From CAYNTC01 sp964432925 (GTDB lineage: Bacteria > Planctomycetota > Phycisphaerae > Sedimentisphaerales > Anaerobacaceae), in assembly GCA_964432925.1 (NCBI GenBank), contig CAYSPM010000134.1, positions 1 to 8,061 on the forward strand: a stretch of DNA of 8,061 nt, written 5' to 3'. The translations under genes were made by a program, and so were the position numbers. Positions 1 to 6,083 of this stretch are shown one piece after another. Each line of letters begins with the position of its first letter. The stretch's first letter is position 1. The notes under the pieces were generated by a model. It did no database searches and had not been told where the DNA came from. It saw only the letters and a program-made list of their open reading frames with translations.

Positions 1-86
1 AGAAAGCCGAAGAGCAAATAAGGTGACATCTCGGCAACCGTCGCCCAAAAATCCAGCAGTATTATCTTGACTATATCAACCATCAT
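1..86 (-). CDS. Permease (DUF318 / SO_0444-like efflux family), N-terminal fragment
   Basis: Only the first 28 or so residues are present; the gene runs off the left edge. On the minus strand an ATG-ATG pair (86-84 and 83-81) opens a frame that stays open to base 1. It reads MMVDIVKIILLD, then DFWATVAEMSPYLLFGF. The EMSPYLLFGF segment, at the start of a first membrane helix, is characteristic from memory of predicted permeases of the DUF318 family. That family includes the SO_0444-type Cu/Zn efflux transporters and relatives of ArsP. The start overlaps the end of the HD-domain gene by 8 to 11 bases, which implies translational coupling and membership of the Rrf2-cupin-HD operon. The substrate cannot be told from this fragment; metal or metalloid export is the family expectation. 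Either ATG could be the start, and no good ribosome binding site separates them. Confidence 0.72.
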   Translation of the reverse strand, partial: MMVDIVKIILLDFWATVAEMSPYLLFGF

Positions 87-813
87 GCACCGTATCTTTA
101 CATTCAGCAAGCAGAGCTAATGCTATATCGCGCCCTGTTCGTGTTTTGAATATTCTATTGATGATGTCCTTAATTTTATCTTTGCTCGCATCTGCAAAGT
201 CTGTCCACAGATTGACCAGCCAATCTGCGTCCCAAACAATCCTGAATTCGAGCGTGTCAATACCTTTAGCACTATGGTGGCTGCCGATTATTTTACATAT
301 ATGCTCGATAGTCTGAGCAAAGATGTCGATCCTCTTTAGAATCTCTCGGGCTATTGGTGGCCCTTCACGTTCCTGGTATTTTGGCGCTGATGAGCCGTAC
401 TTTCGCTTCGCTTCGGGTATGCCGATATCGTGCAAGATTGCTGCCGCCCTAACAACCAGTGGGTCACCACCCTCATCGGCCTGTATTCTTTCGGCATACT
501 CAAGCACTTTAACAGCATGGTCAATCCGCCGCTGATCCTCGCCAAAAGTTTCCTTCATCTGCCCAATTAGTCTATTCCGGACAAACTCCGTCTGCTCAGC
601 AGACCAAACACCAAGACACTGCTCAGCGTATTGACACCATTGAACACAACCAAGGTCAATTTTGGGATTCATGACGATGCTACCACAGTTAGAGCATTTT
701 CTCTTAGGCTCGTCTTTGAAGAACTCAACCGCCCTGCTACAGTCGGGACATTTAACCTCGAAAATATCACCTGGCTTCCAAAACCTCTGATCCTGTCCAG
801 GACATCTGATCAT
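76..813 (-). CDS. Zinc-ribbon and HD-domain putative phosphohydrolase
   Basis: A 245-residue protein with two parts. The N-terminal third is cysteine-rich: C22-x2-C25 and C40-x2-C43 form a zinc-ribbon pair, followed by C56-x3-C60-x5-C66, a possible second metal site. From about residue 95 to 215 there is an HD-type metal-dependent hydrolase domain. H99, the H128-D129 doublet in AILHDIG, the H179-H180 pair in GSHHS and the acidic D195-A-D197 motif follow the usual order of HD metal ligands. HD proteins commonly hydrolyse phosphoesters or nucleotides; the substrate here is unknown. There is no signal peptide or membrane segment, so it should be cytoplasmic. The ATG at 813 is preceded by GGAG with an 8-base spacer, supporting this start. 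The gene begins 18 bases after the cupin gene ends, and the permease start overlaps its stop, so it sits inside an Rrf2-led operon. Confidence 0.85.
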   Translation of the reverse strand: MIRCPGQDQRFWKPGDIFEVKCPDCSRAVEFFKDEPKRKCSNCGSIVMNPKIDLGCVQWCQYAEQCLGVWSAEQTEFVRNRLIGQMKETFGEDQRRIDHAVKVLEYAERIQADEGGDPLVVRAAAILHDIGIPEAKRKYGSSAPKYQEREGPPIAREILKRIDIFAQTIEHICKIIGSHHSAKGIDTLEFRIVWDADWLVNLWTDFADASKDKIKDIINRIFKTRTGRDIALALLAECKDTVHDG

Positions 814-831
814 TACGCGGTCTCCAAGCTT

Positions 832-1197
832 TCAACTGCTTCCAGCAGTTTCATGAATCATGGTTAATAACATCTTGAATCTATCTTTTGCAGCAACCTC
901 ATGGGGAACATTCGCTGGCATAATAATCAACTGGCCTGATAGGACCTGCTGTCGCTCACCTCTAATTTTTATTTCAGCTTGGCCCTCAAGAACCTGGACA
1001 ACAGCATCATACGGCGACGTGTGCTCGCTCAAGCGCTGTCCTCTATCAAATGCAAACAATGTAATCGTTCCCGCCGGCTTATCCATAATAGTCTTGCTCA
1101 CAATCGAATCGGCTGAATATTCGACAAGCTCCGACAGGTTTTGTGCTTTACCCAGACACGTCTTCAGCACAGTGGTTTCTTTCTCTTGATCGCTCAT
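832..1197 (-). CDS. Small single-domain cupin protein
   Basis: A 121-residue protein with one cupin beta-barrel. Cupin motif 1 is seen at about residues 54-72 (RLSEHTSPYDAVVQVLEG) and motif 2 at about 87-100 (SGQLIIMPANVPHEV). H59 and H99 are the clear candidate metal ligands. The usual second His and the Glu of motif 1 are absent (Thr60, Ser61 and Asp64 occupy that stretch). This pattern occurs in a common subgroup of small cupins and may mean altered or weak metal binding. No enzyme activity can be assigned; such proteins often act as sensors, binding proteins or small oxygenase-like enzymes. Its ATG overlaps the stop of the Rrf2 gene by 4 bases (ATGA), a classic translational-coupling junction. 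It is therefore almost certainly cotranscribed with the regulator, and with the HD protein 18 bases downstream. Confidence 0.9.
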   Translation of the reverse strand: MSDQEKETTVLKTCLGKAQNLSELVEYSADSIVSKTIMDKPAGTITLFAFDRGQRLSEHTSPYDAVVQVLEGQAEIKIRGERQQVLSGQLIIMPANVPHEVAAKDRFKMLLTMIHETAGSS

Positions 1198-1649
1198 TGT
1201 TTGTTCCTCTTTTTTCGCCGTACACTTTTACTTTTAGCCCGATTATGACTGCGACACAGTTTTTCCAACGTCACACTGCTCAGATGTTTATCGATACTCT
1301 TCTGAAACTCAGCAAGTTTGGTGCTTATTGTGCAACGCTTCTGACGAGGGCACAAGTCTGAAGCTAACAAGCACCTATTTAACCTGATTGGGCCCTGTAT
1401 AGCCTCTATTATCTCCAATAGAGTTATCATAGAAGGCCTTCGACTCAAACTGAACCCTCCATTGGGCCCCATGCTGCTTTTTACAAGTTTAGCTTTGTGC
1501 AGCTTTTGCATCAATTTACATGCAAGCTGGTAAGAAAAATCTCCTTCATAGGCGATACTTCTGGTAGATAACGTACCGTCCTCATAGTGTTCTGCGAGGT
1601 TCACCATTGCACGCAACGCATAATCCGTGTTTCTTCTTATTATATCCAT
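1194..1649 (-). CDS. Rrf2-family transcriptional regulator, Fe-S type
   Basis: A 151-residue protein. The opening MDIIRRNTDYALRAMVNLAE is the typical Rrf2 first helix. A winged helix-turn-helix follows at about residues 28-70, with the wing motif GPNGGFSLSR. The segment ITLLEIIEAIQGP (75-87) is the family dimerisation region. Cys93, Cys100 and Cys106 (C-x6-C-x5-C) sit where IscR and its relatives hold an Fe-S cluster, with spacing close to the C-x5-C-x5-C of IscR. It therefore probably senses Fe-S status, oxygen, nitric oxide or a metal; which one cannot be told. The last 19 residues are unusually rich in Lys and Arg (RAKSKSVRRKKRNK), a basic tail not typical of the family. AGAGG lies 11 bases before the ATG, a long but usable spacing. 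It heads the operon with the cupin, HD protein and permease, and probably controls it. Confidence 0.93.
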   Translation of the reverse strand: MDIIRRNTDYALRAMVNLAEHYEDGTLSTRSIAYEGDFSYQLACKLMQKLHKAKLVKSSMGPNGGFSLSRRPSMITLLEIIEAIQGPIRLNRCLLASDLCPRQKRCTISTKLAEFQKSIDKHLSSVTLEKLCRSHNRAKSKSVRRKKRNKQ

Positions 1650-1707
1650 GTGCCCATAAACCTCTCTAAACCAAAAAGCCTGAAAAAGTACTGTCTATCA
1701 TATATAG

Positions 1708-1720
1708 GACTAATATAGTC
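1708..1720 (-). promoter_or_regulatory. Candidate IscR/Rrf2-type operator upstream of the Rrf2 gene
   Basis: A perfect palindrome, GACTA-ATA-TAGTC on the plus strand, lies 59 bases upstream of the Rrf2 ATG. The 5-base arms and 3-base AT spacer match the core of E. coli type 1 IscR sites (GACT, an AT-rich centre, AGTC). The outer IscR half-site bases (ATA...TAT) match only on one side (ATATAG). A possible -10 element TATGAT lies just downstream on the minus strand (1702-1697); no good -35 was found at standard spacing. The position fits autoregulation by the downstream Rrf2 protein. The remainder of the 1650-1773 gap is AT-rich and includes a run of eight A (T on the coding strand) at 1742-1749, just after the 575-residue gene. 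Confidence 0.5.
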
Positions 1721-1773
1721 TTACTTGTTCGCGCAATTAAGAAAAAAAATCAAATCTGGTCGCCTCCAAACTA

Positions 1774-3501
1774 CTACGACTTGCCTACACTTATATTCCC
1801 CTCAACATCTATCTGGAGCTGCTTTTTGAGGTTTTTAGCCGATACGAACCTGTAATCTCGCTGGGCTTTTACTACTACTTGACCATTATTAACGGTTATC
1901 GTAACAGCCTGTTCGGGTTTTCTTTGTCTAATCACGTTAGCTATGAGAAAGGCCTTTTCAAGGCCGTCGCCGGTTTTGTAATTAACCACCTCATCCGGCT
2001 GCGCCAGCCTGTTGCCATTATAAATCGATTCGTTCGTCATCTGGTCGAGCCAAGCGTAAACCTCATCGAGCGACATTGAATCTACAGCTTTCACAGAAAC
2101 AGGATTACGTTGCAGCGCAGCCATAACGAAAGGAACCCAATCACAGCTATCCATATCACGGTATGCATAAAAAGCAAGATCAACAGTTGTGTTACTTTTA
2201 CGTTTTTGTTGAAGGTACTGAATTATTTGCTCTCTGCTCTGCTGCGGTGAAATTTCGATTGGATCGCAGGGCAAGAAGTTTTTGTCCAGGGCGGGCAGTT
2301 TCGCTTCTGTGTATATAAAATCAGCCAACTTGTCCACAAGTTGCTCTGGATCAGGCACAACTGGTTTTAAGAATTCAACAAGCGTTGATTTACCAGTGGA
2401 AGTTCTCACATCAGTCTCTCCCGTAGCTATGAGTTTCTCAAGTTCGTCACATCGGATTCTATTGGGCAGTTCGTAAGGGACAAAATCTTCATCCGAAACG
2501 TCTGCGAGCAATTTTTCAAAGGTCTCGTCAGCCACTCTATAGTTGCTGCTGTGCTCATAATGAAACAAGGTCTCGGCCTTTATAAATTGAGATTGTCCAT
2601 GACAGTCACGGCATACCTGGAAATACTGCCGGTAGTCAGAATGAGTACGCAGAAAGCTTGCGAAGACCTGGAGTGTTAAATCTGTTGATAGGTATGAATT
2701 TAGCCTTGTCATTAAATGCTCGTAGGCTTGTCTGCTGATTGTTGATTCAGTGTACAAACAATGGATGTAGCCTGTTGAATGCGCAACAATCGTGACATTC
2801 TCATTGCGTAAAGCACGCTGGGCCTGGTTGGAGATTTCACTTCCATTAAACCACATCGTCTTGGTAACGAGTCTTCTGTTGTTGGTCAAAATTCCATCCT
2901 GAAGATCGATGAAATTTTGCGAGTGAAGAGGAGTTAATATCATGTAAATATTCTCAAGTGGAATCTCACATACGACAAAAGCCGCTGCCGCGTACAACGC
3001 AGCGAGTGAAACACATTCGCCAGCAGCGGTTCGATAAGCCTCCTTAAGTCGAAAAGCGTTCATTGCCTCGACAGTTTCCGTCTTCCAGTAAGGGATTATG
3101 TCACTATTGAACTTGTCCAAGCCAAAATGTTTTCTAATATCCACATCGAAATAATACTTATCGCCCTCGTATCCAAATAGTGCATTGCTTTTAGCAATGT
3201 CCTTAGGCGAGATGAACTGTTCGAACCTTTTCAACTCGGTGTTCTTACTGGTAAGGCCCCACGTCTCAAGGTCAAGATTAAACTCAAACTCATCTATCAC
3301 GAATTGCTTAAGGCGCATGAGTTTCCTGTAACTACTCTTACCCTTTAACTTTTTGAAGCAATCCAGCTCCCGCCACTGCCAAATAATCGGGCTCATAATG
3401 TCTGCTAAGACCAAGCTGTACATCAACTCCGGAAATACGAAGATTTCCATATCAGATAGTGTGATAGCCGATGAATATTTCTCAAGGTCCTTCGGATTCA
3501 T
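1774..3501 (-). CDS. Unrecognised 575-residue protein with transglutaminase-like domains
   Basis: No known name recognised. Residues about 155-205 look like a transglutaminase/cysteine-peptidase core. Cys163 in GECVSLAALYAAAA begins a small-residue helix, followed by His193 in LTPLHSQNFID and Asp199 or Asp202 as the possible third member of a triad. A short Cys pair, VCRDCHG (297-300), may bind metal. Residues about 498-560 (RLAQPDEVVNY, GDGLEKAFLIANVIR, then a VxxNNGxVVVKA strand and YRFVSAKNL) resemble a second transglutaminase-like fold, but Gly513 stands where the nucleophile Cys is expected. There is no signal peptide or membrane helix, so a cytoplasmic location is likely. The ATG at 3501 has GGAG eight bases upstream. 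The gene is flanked by gaps of 188 and 124 bases and is probably a separate transcription unit. The function is unknown; the transglutaminase assignment rests on motifs only. Confidence 0.75.
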   Translation of the reverse strand: MNPKDLEKYSSAITLSDMEIFVFPELMYSLVLADIMSPIIWQWRELDCFKKLKGKSSYRKLMRLKQFVIDEFEFNLDLETWGLTSKNTELKRFEQFISPKDIAKSNALFGYEGDKYYFDVDIRKHFGLDKFNSDIIPYWKTETVEAMNAFRLKEAYRTAAGECVSLAALYAAAAFVVCEIPLENIYMILTPLHSQNFIDLQDGILTNNRRLVTKTMWFNGSEISNQAQRALRNENVTIVAHSTGYIHCLYTESTISRQAYEHLMTRLNSYLSTDLTLQVFASFLRTHSDYRQYFQVCRDCHGQSQFIKAETLFHYEHSSNYRVADETFEKLLADVSDEDFVPYELPNRIRCDELEKLIATGETDVRTSTGKSTLVEFLKPVVPDPEQLVDKLADFIYTEAKLPALDKNFLPCDPIEISPQQSREQIIQYLQQKRKSNTTVDLAFYAYRDMDSCDWVPFVMAALQRNPVSVKAVDSMSLDEVYAWLDQMTNESIYNGNRLAQPDEVVNYKTGDGLEKAFLIANVIRQRKPEQAVTITVNNGQVVVKAQRDYRFVSAKNLKKQLQIDVEGNISVGKS

Positions 3502-3554
3502 TCCCGTTGCTCCAGCTAATTATACTGATTGTGAATAATCAATGCGCTTATTCT

Positions 3555-3618
3555 TGTCATTTCGAGCGAGCCCCCCTTCTTGCTTTCGCAAGAAAGCAGG
3601 GGGGCGAGTCGAGAAATC
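3555..3618 (+). repeat. Dispersed hairpin repeat, copy 1
   Basis: Starts with TGTCATTTCGA (3555-3565) and ends with GAGAAATC (3611-3618). The interior folds into a long hairpin. CCCCCC (3571-3576) pairs with GGGGGG (3599-3604). TTCTTGC (3577-3583) pairs with GCAAGAA (3588-3594). The loop is TTTC, with an AGCA bulge at 3595-3598. On the minus strand the loop reads GAAA, a GNRA tetraloop in RNA. Bases 3564-3618 match 52 of 55 bases of the inverted copy at 7960-8014. No T-tract follows the hairpin on either strand, so it is not a standard intrinsic terminator. It occupies much of the 188-base gap between the TIGR02757 gene and the 575-residue gene. Confidence 0.9.
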
Positions 3619-3662
3619 CCTCGGCTTGGCTCGGGACAGGTCTGATTTTTAATATTTCTGTC

Positions 3663-3690
3663 TACGCTCTCCGCTGTACGCTGCACGCTT
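3663..3690 (+). repeat. Heptanucleotide tandem repeat, four units
   Basis: Four consecutive 7-base units read TACGCTC, TCCGCTG, TACGCTG and CACGCTT. All share CGCT at positions 3-6 of the unit. The array ends at base 3690, the final base of the TIGR02757 stop codon read on the minus strand, so the repeat forms the immediate 3' flank of that gene. It is short and imperfect, and its role is unknown. Confidence 0.7.
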
Positions 3691-4535
3691 TATTTACAGA
3701 ACTCCAAAAGCTCGCAGACATCACATTTAGGTTGATAACTGCCGGTACAATCTTCGACAATGCCGATTCTAGATAATGCAAAATCGTATTTGACAGGATC
3801 GTCCGGCTCAATGCGAGCGAAGCCTTGCGTTACTTTCAAAGCTGTGGATAATGAAACCGCCTGGCCATTATGAAATCCTAAGATTCTGGATAATCGGCCT
3901 ATATGCACATCTACAGGGACAATGAGTTTTGCCTTATCGACGGACTTCCATAAGCCCGTATCAACTTCATCGTCACGTACCATCCAGCGCAAAAAGAGAT
4001 TCAGGCGCTTGCTGGCACTTCCTCTTGCAGGGCTGGCTAATAAATACTTCAAACCAGCACTTACTTGGCCACCGTTGCCACGCGCATGGATGGCGCATAG
4101 GCTATCGCAAAACTTCGATAACGCGCCAATGACATTACCATCACCAGCGCTATAGCCTTTTAGGAAGAATTCCTGGATACTGCCGTCCCGTCTCAGAATG
4201 TGCTTTAGCAGCACCAACAAATCAGCAATATCCTGCCCCGTTGTAAAGCGATGTTTGAAGCTGATTATTTTCTTTCGCCGTACTTCGTTAAAATTCCTAA
4301 CAAAAGAATACGGACTCTCACCCATACGTTTGAACAACTCATTTAGGCTTTTTTGGATTTGCTCGACCCGTCCATAAGCAAGAGCTGCTGCCAAAAACGC
4401 GGCAATTTCCATATCAGCAGACGCTGTATAGTGATATACAAACTGCAATGGATCAGGCTCAATCAAATCGCGGTGATTATATTTAGCATACAGCCCTTCC
4501 AGCACACATCGTATTTTGAGCTGTTGTTTATTCAC
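3690..4535 (-). CDS. TIGR02757 (DUF2400) family protein, HhH-GPD-like
   Basis: A 281-residue protein of the TIGR02757 family, whose biochemical role is unknown. Diagnostic stretches are EIAAFLAAALAYGRVEQI (43-60), the KRLNLFLRWMVRDDEVDTGLW block (176-196) and VPVDVHIGRLSRILGF (207-222). The VDVHIGR motif matches VDTHxxR of endonuclease III-type DNA glycosylases, in which the Asp is catalytic; Asp209 is the equivalent. The C-terminus has Cys263-x7-Cys271-x2-Cys274-x5-Cys280, almost the C-x6-C-x2-C-x5-C loop that binds [4Fe-4S] in endonuclease III and MutY. DNA binding or repair is therefore plausible but unproven. I chose the GTG at 4535, which overlaps the sulfite reductase stop by 8 bases (GTGAATAA). 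TTG codons at 4538 and 4562 are alternatives; the latter would give 290 residues. Confidence 0.88.
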   Translation of the reverse strand: MNKQQLKIRCVLEGLYAKYNHRDLIEPDPLQFVYHYTASADMEIAAFLAAALAYGRVEQIQKSLNELFKRMGESPYSFVRNFNEVRRKKIISFKHRFTTGQDIADLLVLLKHILRRDGSIQEFFLKGYSAGDGNVIGALSKFCDSLCAIHARGNGGQVSAGLKYLLASPARGSASKRLNLFLRWMVRDDEVDTGLWKSVDKAKLIVPVDVHIGRLSRILGFHNGQAVSLSTALKVTQGFARIEPDDPVKYDFALSRIGIVEDCTGSYQPKCDVCELLEFCK

Positions 4536-5190
4536 CAAGCACCGCCGATTTAAACTGGTCAAAACCTATCTTCTCTATCATTGAACCCAATCTTTGATGC
4601 GGCTTTGCATTCGCCTTATAGTACTGGATAACTTTATCGACCAACTCAATGGCTTGTTCTGTGGACAGGTCCTTAGCAAGCTCAAGTGCCAGTCTTGGCT
4701 TAGCTCCGCCGTTTCCTCCCACCAGGACCCTCCAGCCCTTCGGCATGCCCACAAGGCCAACATCCTTAATGCATGTCTCGGCACATTGATTGGGACAGCC
4801 GCTCACGCCGATCTTGAACTTGCCCGGCAGCTCCATGCCATGATATTTGCTGTCCAGCTTCAATCCGAGAGAAAGGCTGTCCTGCAAACCACGTTTACAA
4901 AAGGTTGTACCTGGACATGCCTTGACGCTTCTTACACACAAGCCAACTGCAAAGCCAAGCGACATCCCAAGTTCCGACCATATACTGTCAACGTCTCTTT
5001 CGTCTATGCCAACGATCGCGATTCTGGCAGCGCTTGTAATCTTTAAGGCTTGCGCTTGATACTTCTCAGCTACATCAGCCAACTTGCGCAATGTCTGGGG
5101 CTGAACAACGCCGCAAGGAATATGCGGCGCTACCGCATAAGTCTTCTTGTCACGCTGAATAATGACTCCTTTTTCGCCATCCTGCAACAT
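4528..5190 (-). CDS. Small siroheme/[4Fe-4S] sulfite (nitrite) reductase-like protein
   Basis: A 220-residue protein. The N-terminal part (about 15-85) is a ferredoxin-like half domain (IPCGVVQPQTLRKLADVAEK, then ALKITSAARIAIVGI). The catalytic domain follows, with C92-x5-C98 (ACPGTTFCKRGLQDS) and C132-x3-C136 (SGCPNQCAETCIKDVG), the signature that holds the siroheme-bridged [4Fe-4S] cluster. At about 220 residues it matches the single-half, low-spin assimilatory-type sulfite reductases of anaerobes (as in Desulfovibrio and methanogens), not the two-half enzymes of 500 or more residues. There is no separate ferredoxin domain, so it needs an outside electron donor. It lies 12 bases after the 2-oxoacid oxidoreductase beta gene and overlaps the TIGR02757 start. 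Sulfite to sulfide is the likely reaction; nitrite reduction or a role in siroheme or redox handling cannot be excluded. Confidence 0.9.
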   Translation of the reverse strand: MLQDGEKGVIIQRDKKTYAVAPHIPCGVVQPQTLRKLADVAEKYQAQALKITSAARIAIVGIDERDVDSIWSELGMSLGFAVGLCVRSVKACPGTTFCKRGLQDSLSLGLKLDSKYHGMELPGKFKIGVSGCPNQCAETCIKDVGLVGMPKGWRVLVGGNGGAKPRLALELAKDLSTEQAIELVDKVIQYYKANAKPHQRLGSMIEKIGFDQFKSAVLGE

Positions 5191-5195
5191 TGCAT

Positions 5196-5201
5196 CCTCC
5201 T
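5196..5201 (-). promoter_or_regulatory. Strong ribosome binding site of the sulfite reductase gene
   Basis: AGGAGG on the minus strand, 5 bases before the ATG at 5190. It sits directly after the stop codon of the beta-subunit gene (5205-5203). It is the best Shine-Dalgarno match seen in the window. It fixes the start of the sulfite reductase-like gene and suggests efficient translation relative to its operon partners. Confidence 0.85.
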
Positions 5202-5202
5202 G

Positions 5203-6072
5203 TCAAGTTATGCCCCTGAACTGTTCAACTAATTCTCGCAACTTCTGCGTATCAACATCCCTATCATACAAAGGACGTTTATCCTCGTGATAAACACCTG
5301 TGTTTTCCTCAAAGATAGTTCTCTCAGGATTAGTATAGAAAATCCCAAGTGGTAATTTGTCAGTCTCGGTAGCTCGCTTGAAAGCCTCGATTCGACCGGA
5401 TGGATCGTGGGAATCTTCAAGGTAGTAACAATGCTCCTTGAACCACTGATAGGTATTAATCTTATTATACGAGACGCACGGCTGAAAAACATCTACAAGT
5501 GCGTAGCCCTTATGTTGGATAGCCTTTTTGAATATCTGTTTGGTTTGCTCAGCATCGCCTGCAAAAGCCCTTGCGACAAAACTCGCATCCAGAGCAATAG
5601 CAACCGCGATAGGATTAAAAGGCTCAAGAAACACACCTGCAACCTGAACTGTGGTTTTGAAGCCCAACTGGCTTGTAGGTGATGCTTGTCCCTTTGTTAG
5701 GCCGTAAACCATGTTGTTGTGGACGATATTTGTTATTTTCGGATTACGGCGTATAGTGTGCATAAAATGGTTGCCCCCTTCGCCATATATGTCTCCATCG
5801 CCACTTTCGGCTATTACAGTCAACGCTGGATTAGCGGCCTTTATCGCTGTCGCAGCAGGCAAAGCCCTGCCATGCAATCCATTAAAAACATTACACTTGA
5901 AATAGTGCGGTATCTTCGCCGCCTGGCCAATGCCTGATACCAGCACGAGACTTGTCGACTCAATTTGTAGCTCCGCCAAGGCCTGCTTTAAGACTTTCAG
6001 AATGGGAAAGTTGCCACAACCCGGACACCATGCAACGTCAACGTCGCTCATGTTAAAAACCTTTGCATCCAT
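5203..6072 (-). CDS. 2-oxoacid:ferredoxin oxidoreductase, beta subunit
   Basis: A 289-residue TPP-binding subunit of the 2-oxoacid (2-oxoglutarate or related) ferredoxin oxidoreductase family. With the upstream gamma-alpha subunit it should oxidatively decarboxylate a 2-oxoacid to an acyl-CoA and reduce ferredoxin in the cytoplasm. The N-terminus has C16-x2-C19 (AWCPGCGNFP) and Cys199 (FQPCVSYNK) for the [4Fe-4S] cluster. The usual third Cys, in SGIGC, is replaced by Gln50 (SGIGQAAKIPHYFKC), with Cys60 close by. The TPP/Mg motif is GDGDIYGEGGNH (91-102), with N119 and N120 downstream. The ATG at 6072 has AGGA nine bases upstream; Met8 (base 6051), behind AAAGG, is a possible alternative start. 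The gap to the alpha gene is 11 bases. The exact substrate cannot be told from the sequence. No ferredoxin-like delta subunit gene is present in this window. Confidence 0.95.
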   Translation of the reverse strand: MDAKVFNMSDVDVAWCPGCGNFPILKVLKQALAELQIESTSLVLVSGIGQAAKIPHYFKCNVFNGLHGRALPAATAIKAANPALTVIAESGDGDIYGEGGNHFMHTIRRNPKITNIVHNNMVYGLTKGQASPTSQLGFKTTVQVAGVFLEPFNPIAVAIALDASFVARAFAGDAEQTKQIFKKAIQHKGYALVDVFQPCVSYNKINTYQWFKEHCYYLEDSHDPSGRIEAFKRATETDKLPLGIFYTNPERTIFEENTGVYHEDKRPLYDRDVDTQKLRELVEQFRGIT

Positions 6073-6083
6073 AAACCGCTATC

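Noticed and set aside
1742..1773. T-tract after the 575-residue gene as an intrinsic terminator
   Set aside because: Eight T follow the gene on the minus strand, but the preceding sequence gives only a weak stem of about four pairs, not enough to call.
1774..3501. GETDVRTSTGKST (361-373) in the 575-residue protein as a P-loop
   Set aside because: It lacks the GxxxxGK(S/T) arrangement after a beta strand, and no Walker B or other NTPase motif was found.
3519..3524. Perfect TATAAT on the minus strand upstream of the 575-residue gene
   Set aside because: It lies only 17 bases before the ATG, so transcription would start at or after the GGAG ribosome binding site. No -35 is found at 16-18 base spacing.
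3525..3541. TGATT...AATCA inverted repeat as an FNR-like site
   Set aside because: The arms are 6 bases apart, and the TTGAT/ATCAG version is not the TTGAT-N4-ATCAA of FNR sites; short AT-rich arms like these occur by chance.
3571..3604. GC-rich hairpin as an intrinsic terminator
   Set aside because: No T-tract follows the stem on either strand, and the same hairpin occurs at 7974-8007 as a dispersed repeat.
4594..5046. Plus-strand 150-residue open frame
   Set aside because: It lies wholly antisense to the sulfite reductase-like gene, shows no recognisable domain, and is explained as a shadow of a well-supported gene.
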